This document shows, in pieces, positions 59,515 to 64,000 of a stretch of DNA of 64,000 bases. The stretch comes from Paenibacillus pabuli NBRC 13638 (lineage in GTDB: Bacteria > Bacillota > Bacilli > Paenibacillales > Paenibacillaceae): assembly GCF_001514495.1 (NCBI RefSeq), contig NZ_BCNM01000008.1, positions 62,001 through 126,000 on the forward strand, given 5' to 3'. The position numbers and the translations under genes were made by a program. The notes beneath the pieces were generated by a model, which did no database searches, was not told where the DNA came from, and worked only from the letters and a program-made list of their open reading frames with translations. Position 1 is the first letter of the stretch; every line of letters starts with the position of its first letter.

Positions 59515-60309
59515 TTACAGTATGACGATAAAATAGAAAAGAGCTGCTAATACAAAACGGTATAGCGCAAACCACTCCAATCGAAGTCGCTTGATTAGTC
59601 TAATAAACGTCACTACCGCGATAATAGCCACAAGGAAGGATGTCATAAAGCCGATTAGCATTAGATATAAATCTTCTAGATTAAGCAAATTGCGGCTATC
59701 GTATAAATCCAACAAGCTAGCACCCAACATAACAGGTACAGAAATAATGAACGTAAAATCTGCGGCAGCTTTTTGACTAGTACCGAGTAGAAGGCCACCA
59801 GAAATCGTCGAACCCGATCTCGAAAAACCCGGCCACAAAGCTAAACATTGGAATAAGCCAATCCCAAATGCTTGTTTGTAACTAATCGTATCAACGCTGT
59901 TTTTTCTCTTACTCCGTGCTGCGATGATCATTAACAAACCACCAGCAACTAGACCAATCAAGACAGGTGTTGGGCCGAATAATTGGCTTTTTATAGTGTC
60001 CTTTAGAAGAAGATATAGGATTAATGCTGGTAACATAGCCAAAATCATATGTATAACGTTTAATCCTTTACTTTTTGAAAATTCCATTTTAATTAAGTTT
60101 GACCCAATCTCCAAATAATTTTTCCAATACAGAATTAGAACTGCCATCACTGCACCCAATTGTATAACAATTTTAAAGGTTATTGCTGCGTCTCCCTCAA
60201 AGTTAAGCAAATTGCCTGCTAAAATAAGATGTCCTGTAGACGATACTGGTAAAAATTCTGTTAAGCCTTCTATGATGCCAAGTATTATTGCTTTTATTAC
60301 ATCAGTCAT
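59515..60309 (-). CDS. uppP: Undecaprenyl-diphosphatase
   Basis: A 264-residue membrane enzyme of the BacA/UppP family that dephosphorylates undecaprenyl diphosphate to recycle the cell-wall lipid carrier; its loss or excess alters bacitracin sensitivity. GIIEGLTEFLPVSSTGHLIL has the catalytic Glu-rich (E/Q)-x3-E motif and PVSSTGH. PGFSRSGSTISGGLL is the second conserved block (PGxSRSG). About eight hydrophobic segments. AAGGGGATAT lies before the ATG. A firmly recognised single gene; Firmicutes often carry several paralogues. Confidence 0.95.
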   Translation of the reverse strand: MTDVIKAIILGIIEGLTEFLPVSSTGHLILAGNLLNFEGDAAITFKIVIQLGAVMAVLILYWKNYLEIGSNLIKMEFSKSKGLNVIHMILAMLPALILYLLLKDTIKSQLFGPTPVLIGLVAGGLLMIIAARSKRKNSVDTISYKQAFGIGLFQCLALWPGFSRSGSTISGGLLLGTSQKAAADFTFIISVPVMLGASLLDLYDSRNLLNLEDLYLMLIGFMTSFLVAIIAVVTFIRLIKRLRLEWFALYRFVLAALFYFIVIL

Positions 60310-60502
60310 CAGAAGATATCCCCTTTACTAAAATAAACTCGTTCAACAAGTTCAAGTATAAGGGTGAGTGGCTATATATCCCCATCGATTCGCATAACAT
60401 TATTGATTTCAACGTGACATTTTTGTCACCTCATTTAAATGATACACAGATATACAGATCATATAGATGCATCTTGATAAACTAACCTGTCCGTTAGCTT
60501 AA

Positions 60503-60539
60503 AGAAGGCCGCCGGTCATTTAGCTGGCTGCCTTCTTGT
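60503..60539 (-). terminator. Stem-loop behind glcF
   Basis: AAGAAGGC and GCCTTCTT with an inner GCCGG/CTGGC segment, about 120 bp after the glcF stop. Next to it, at 60481-60500, is a TAACCTGTCCGTTAGCTTA element also seen near 22371. Confidence 0.55.
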
Positions 60540-60656
60540 AAGGATGGGGTTAGATTTTCCGGTTAACTTAATAAATCTCGAATTATCAGCTACCAATAAG
60601 CTGGAATATGCCGAGGAAGATCTAATTGTGAAACGTAAAGCCGTTTATAACCCGAA

Positions 60657-62048
60657 TTAGCAATTGGTTACTTCATCACGGTGACATATTCTTTCATACA
60701 AGAAATCCACAATATGTTTGATCTCCATCTGCCTGTTTACGCCATGCTTCTCAACACCCAGTTTCATCTGCAACAAACAACCAGGGTTACTTGTGAGCAG
60801 GTAACGGGCCTGTGTTCGGTTGGCATGCTCCATCTTATGCTCCAAGATCTCATTGGCCATCTCGGGTTGCGTAACATTGTAAATCCCCGCAGACCCGCAG
60901 CAACGATCTGCTTCTTTCATTTCGATGAAATTAACGTTGGCGACTTGCTTCATCAGCTGTCTGGGAGCGTCAGAGCTTTTCATCACATTACGTAAGTGGC
61001 AAGAATCCTGGTATGTAATCGTCATCGGTTGAAAAGCAGATTCTTCCGATTCCACGAACAAAGGAATTCTGCCGTGATCGTGCAGCAGCTCGCTAACATC
61101 AATCACGCGTGAAGCAAACCACTTGGCCAGAGCGGAGTGTTCCATATCATCGTTAAGCAAGTGGTCGTATTCCACCAGTAAAGCGCCGCAACCGCCTGCG
61201 TTGGAGACGATATAGTCGATACCCGCTTCTTTGAATACGTTCACATTCGTGCGCGCCAAACCTTTTGCCAACTCCATTTCTCCGCTGTGTGCATGAAGAG
61301 CTCCGCAACAAACTTGCTCATTCGGAATGACGACTTCGAATCCAGCTTCCGACAATAATTTGACCGTATTTACATTGGTCTCAGCAAATAACACATCCAT
61401 TATACAGCCGCGGAACAAGGCGACTCGAGCAATGACATCCCCCTTAGCAGGATATACAGTGCCAATTCGTTCCACAACGCCTTTGGAAGTTGCATTCGGT
61501 AAGATTCGCTCCATTTCCGCCAAATGCTTCGGGAACATACGCATCACTCCACTGTGTCTAGCAATCTTCCTAAGACCGGATTTTTGGTAGAATGCGAGCG
61601 TTCCCCCTAATACTTTTAATCTGCCTCGGTGTGGGAACATCCCTTCGAACACCATTTTACGCAGACCTTTCACGGGAATACTATGCTTGGCATGGTCTTC
61701 AATAGCTTCTCGAGCTTGCTCGATTAACTGTCCGTATTTTACATCGGCGGGACATGCCGGTTCACAAGCCCTACAACCAAGACAATGATTCATTTGATCT
61801 TGGAATGCCTGATCCGGAGTCATCAGACCATCAGCAACTGCTTTCATCAGTGCGATTCGTCCTCTAGGAGATTCCGGCTCCAGTCCCGTTTCCCGGAACG
61901 TTGGGCAAGCCGGCAAACAAAAGCCGCAGCGCATGCAGTTTGTTAACTGATCATAATCAAGCTTGATGTGGAGCCTTTGAGCCAACGAATTATTAAGCTT
62001 AACGTCAGGTTTATTCGGAATGGGGGTTGTGCGATTCTCATTAACCAC
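60657..62048 (-). CDS. glcF: Glycolate oxidase iron-sulfur subunit
   Basis: A 463-residue cytoplasmic electron-transfer subunit. Two ferredoxin-type 4Fe-4S motifs lie near the N-terminus (CMRCGFCLPACP and CLGCRACEPACP). Two CCG domains follow (CCGALHAHSG and CCGSAGIYN, each preceded by a distal Cys). With GlcD it oxidises glycolate (or D-lactate) to the 2-oxoacid. Start is GTG at 62048 overlapping the glcD stop by 8 bp, so they are coupled. No GlcE gene lies in the window, as in Firmicute two-subunit versions. Confidence 0.92.
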   Translation of the reverse strand: MVNENRTTPIPNKPDVKLNNSLAQRLHIKLDYDQLTNCMRCGFCLPACPTFRETGLEPESPRGRIALMKAVADGLMTPDQAFQDQMNHCLGCRACEPACPADVKYGQLIEQAREAIEDHAKHSIPVKGLRKMVFEGMFPHRGRLKVLGGTLAFYQKSGLRKIARHSGVMRMFPKHLAEMERILPNATSKGVVERIGTVYPAKGDVIARVALFRGCIMDVLFAETNVNTVKLLSEAGFEVVIPNEQVCCGALHAHSGEMELAKGLARTNVNVFKEAGIDYIVSNAGGCGALLVEYDHLLNDDMEHSALAKWFASRVIDVSELLHDHGRIPLFVESEESAFQPMTITYQDSCHLRNVMKSSDAPRQLMKQVANVNFIEMKEADRCCGSAGIYNVTQPEMANEILEHKMEHANRTQARYLLTSNPGCLLQMKLGVEKHGVNRQMEIKHIVDFLYERICHRDEVTNC

Positions 62049-63456
62049 GGTGAATCACCACCCTCTTTCTCGTCTCCTTCGCAAACATTTTACCTGGATT
62101 CAATAAGTTATCGGGATCAAAAGCCTGCTTTATCCCACGCATGACTTCAATTCCTGACTTCCCGACTTTCCATTCCAGAAACGGCGCCTTGACGAATCCG
62201 ACGCCATGTTCGCCGGTAATCGTTCCCCCCAGTTCGATTGCCGCTTCGAAGATTTCCTCGAAGGCTTTCTCCACACGATGTACTTCATCGTGATCCCTAG
62301 CATCCGTTGTTGCTGTCGGGTGAAGGTTCCCGTCACCCGCATGCCCAAAAGTAGCGATGGAGACATCGTATTTTCTTGCAATTTCATTGATTCGCAATAC
62401 CATGTCCGCAATTTTCGACCGTGGAACCGTAGCATCTTCCAGAATCGTTGTAGGCCGTAAGCGCGCTAATGCCGTAAAAGCGCTGCGCCGTGCTGTCAAC
62501 AGCCTTTCTGCGTGTTCCCGGCTCTCCGCCACTTCAAGCCGATCAGCAAGTTCCAGTTTGCATATAGCACAAATTTCATCCATGTCCCGCTCCACCGCTT
62601 CGGGGTCTCCGTCTTGCTCAATGAGCAGAATCGCCTCCATATCCCTCGGTAGACCTAATTTAGCGAAGTCGTCCACGACCCGGATTGTGGGATTATCCAT
62701 AAACTCCAATGTCGCAGGGATAATACGAGATTCGATGATTCGAGATACAGTCCTGGCAGCTCCATATAGATCTTTGTACATGGCAATCATCGTCTTTTTC
62801 GTTTTAGGAGGAGGTACTAACTTAATTGTTGCCTCTGTAATAATAGCCAATGTCCCTTCGGACCCGATAAGCAGCTTGGTTAAATCATACCCGGCCACAT
62901 CCTTCATGAGTTTTCCTCCGGTACGTAGTACTTCCCCATTCGCGAGAACCGCTTCGAGACCAATTACATAGTCCTTTGTAGTTCCGTATTTTAAACCACG
63001 CAAGCCTCCCGAACACTCGGCAATATTTCCACCAATTGTCGATATACGCATACTGCTCGGATCCGGAGGATAGAACAACCCAAGCGACTCAATCTCTGCT
63101 ATGAATTCCGCAGTAATTAACCCTGGCTGCACCGTTGCCGTCAAATTTTCCAGATCCACTTCGACGATCCGGTTCATACGATGCATCACCATGACTATAC
63201 CTCCCTCTATAGGGACCGTTCCGCCACAGAGATTGGATCCTGACCCCCGCGAAACCAATGGTATGCGGTGCGCAGCGAGCGTTTTCATGATTTCAACTAC
63301 CTGAGCCGTATTTTCCGGATAAATAACGCCCTCCGGTAAACTTTGCAGCATCGGTGTCCCATCGTAGGAGTGAGTAATCAATGCTTCATTATCGTCTCGA
63401 AAATACTGCGCTCCTACAATTCGTCGAAGTCGATTCTTTACTTCTAGCTCCAACAT
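62041..63456 (-). CDS. glcD: FAD-linked glycolate/D-lactate oxidase subunit
   Basis: A 471-residue VAO-type flavoprotein. The PP-loop is VSRGSGSNLCGGTVP; ISTIGGNIAECSGGLRGLKYG binds FAD; and the C-terminal domain ends in TFGHAGDGNLHP and ITGEHGVGFVK, the GlcD/DLD hallmark with the catalytic His/Glu. Start at MLELEVKN (63456) behind GGAGGG; a 10-codon extension lacks support. First gene of the glcDF pair. It could use glycolate or D-lactate; the sequence alone does not decide. Confidence 0.93.
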   Translation of the reverse strand: MLELEVKNRLRRIVGAQYFRDDNEALITHSYDGTPMLQSLPEGVIYPENTAQVVEIMKTLAAHRIPLVSRGSGSNLCGGTVPIEGGIVMVMHRMNRIVEVDLENLTATVQPGLITAEFIAEIESLGLFYPPDPSSMRISTIGGNIAECSGGLRGLKYGTTKDYVIGLEAVLANGEVLRTGGKLMKDVAGYDLTKLLIGSEGTLAIITEATIKLVPPPKTKKTMIAMYKDLYGAARTVSRIIESRIIPATLEFMDNPTIRVVDDFAKLGLPRDMEAILLIEQDGDPEAVERDMDEICAICKLELADRLEVAESREHAERLLTARRSAFTALARLRPTTILEDATVPRSKIADMVLRINEIARKYDVSIATFGHAGDGNLHPTATTDARDHDEVHRVEKAFEEIFEAAIELGGTITGEHGVGFVKAPFLEWKVGKSGIEVMRGIKQAFDPDNLLNPGKMFAKETRKRVVIHRG

Positions 63457-63622
63457 GAATGGCATCCCTCCGCATATTGCGTTCACAGTCAGTTTATTAC
63501 GGATCTGGTTGAACTTCTGAACCGATTATCAGGTTTATACGACCTTGTCCATTTCATAATATGATCATGGATCATCGTGCGCTTGCTTTATCACTAGTAA
63601 TCGTTTACTTTGGACTCATTTT

Positions 63623-64000
63623 CTAATAATAAATACGTAACGCAGCTTCCGCTTCCTGTAAACTTTCAATCCGCTGCACCTTTTCTTGACCGTGGGGTAC
63701 AATTACCGAGGTGATATCGGATAACCCTGCTTCTTTAATTTTGGCGATATCAAATTCCAATAGCAGTTGCCCCTGCTCAACCCTTTGCCCTGTTATGACA
63801 TGGGACGTAAACCCTTCACCTTTCAACGATACCGTATCTACCCCAACATGAATGAGAACCTGAATGCCAGCCTCGTTTTCCAGCAAAAGCGCATGCTTGC
63901 TTTTATTCATAATATGAGATATTTCACCTGAGAAAGGCGCTCTCACTTCGCCTTTGACGGGTCGAACAGCAAAACCTTCCCCCATGGCCTTGGTGGAAAA
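63623..64000 (-). CDS. PTS glucose-type EIIA domain, partial (runs off the right edge)
   Basis: About 126 codons of a Crr-type EIIA domain. FSTKAMGEGFAVRP precedes GEVRAPFSGEISHI; the phosphorylated His lies in VLIHVGVDTVSLKGEGF. The domain ends SVIVPHGQEKVQRI. The frame is open to the window edge (64000). It could be a free EIIA or the C-terminal domain of a EIICBA-type permease such as a glucose or GlcNAc transporter. The FSTKAMG stretch begins the EIIA fold, so the real start lies further upstream. Confidence 0.88.
   Translation of the reverse strand, partial: FSTKAMGEGFAVRPVKGEVRAPFSGEISHIMNKSKHALLLENEAGIQVLIHVGVDTVSLKGEGFTSHVITGQRVEQGQLLLEFDIAKIKEAGLSDITSVIVPHGQEKVQRIESLQEAEAALRIYY

Noticed and set aside
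1..64000. tRNA or rRNA genes
   Set aside because: No cloverleaf with GGTTCRA-type T-arm plus CCA context or rRNA core sequence was noticed when reading both strands; a tRNA scan would settle it.

Overview
The window looks like chromosomal sequence from a Paenibacillus-type Firmicute. The ribosome binding sites are strong AGGAGG types, TTG and GTG starts occur, base composition is moderate, and there are many small TetR/MerR/XRE/PadR-controlled cassettes. Gene families typical of the group are present: an LplB/LplC-type sugar ABC transporter, a class III fructose-bisphosphatase, UppP, a FIMAH-domain secreted protein and VanZ. No rRNA, tRNA, CRISPR array, origin or intact insertion sequence was seen. 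Most genes are on the minus strand.

Layout. 1-6 kb: a partial response regulator, a GlsB-type membrane protein, an alpha/beta-hydrolase fossil, a divergent TetR/SDR pair with two matching operators, a GNAT acetyltransferase, and a Tet(M)/Otr-like ribosomal-protection GTPase with a structured leader and upstream ORF. 6-13 kb: a decayed IS66 transposase and a deleted copy of a locus found intact at 19.7 kb, then a glycosyltransferase, two paralogous MFS exporters, two HesB/IscA-type proteins, an HxlR regulator and a divergent SufR-like regulator with two identical-spacing operators. 13-24 kb: fbp, VanZ, UspA, a frameshifted CynX-type transporter, an XRE-cupin regulator, a secreted DxDG-repeat protein, a D-2-hydroxyacid dehydrogenase and several short or decayed genes. 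24-29 kb: a GC-rich serine hydrolase that looks acquired, a TetR-controlled pentapeptide-repeat protein, and a MerR/MFS pair with a classical 19-bp-spacer promoter.

29.5-42 kb is one large carbohydrate locus read on the minus strand. It runs GntR-solute-binding-protein fusion regulator, then epimerase, DapA-like aldolase, Gfo/Idh/MocA oxidoreductase, lipoprotein, two permeases, MDR dehydrogenase, and a 1085-residue secreted propeller/FIMAH protein. 42-50 kb: a second GC-rich acquired-looking membrane protein, DedA, a PadR/membrane-protein operon, DoxX, a truncated P-loop kinase, and a SNF2-helicase plus unknown-protein pair facing a regulator with two MerR domains. 50-59 kb: redox cassettes under local control (old yellow enzyme/SDR/TetR, SDR/MDR/TetR, MmyB-type XRE/MDR). 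59-64 kb: uppP, glcF, glcD and a partial PTS EIIA.

A dispersed repeat that folds as a minus-strand terminator (GTCGCTA..TAGCGGCTTTTTT preceded by a conserved block) sits just behind several minus-strand genes. It explains several intergenic spaces. Functions given below are by family recognition from the translated sequence; no database search was run.
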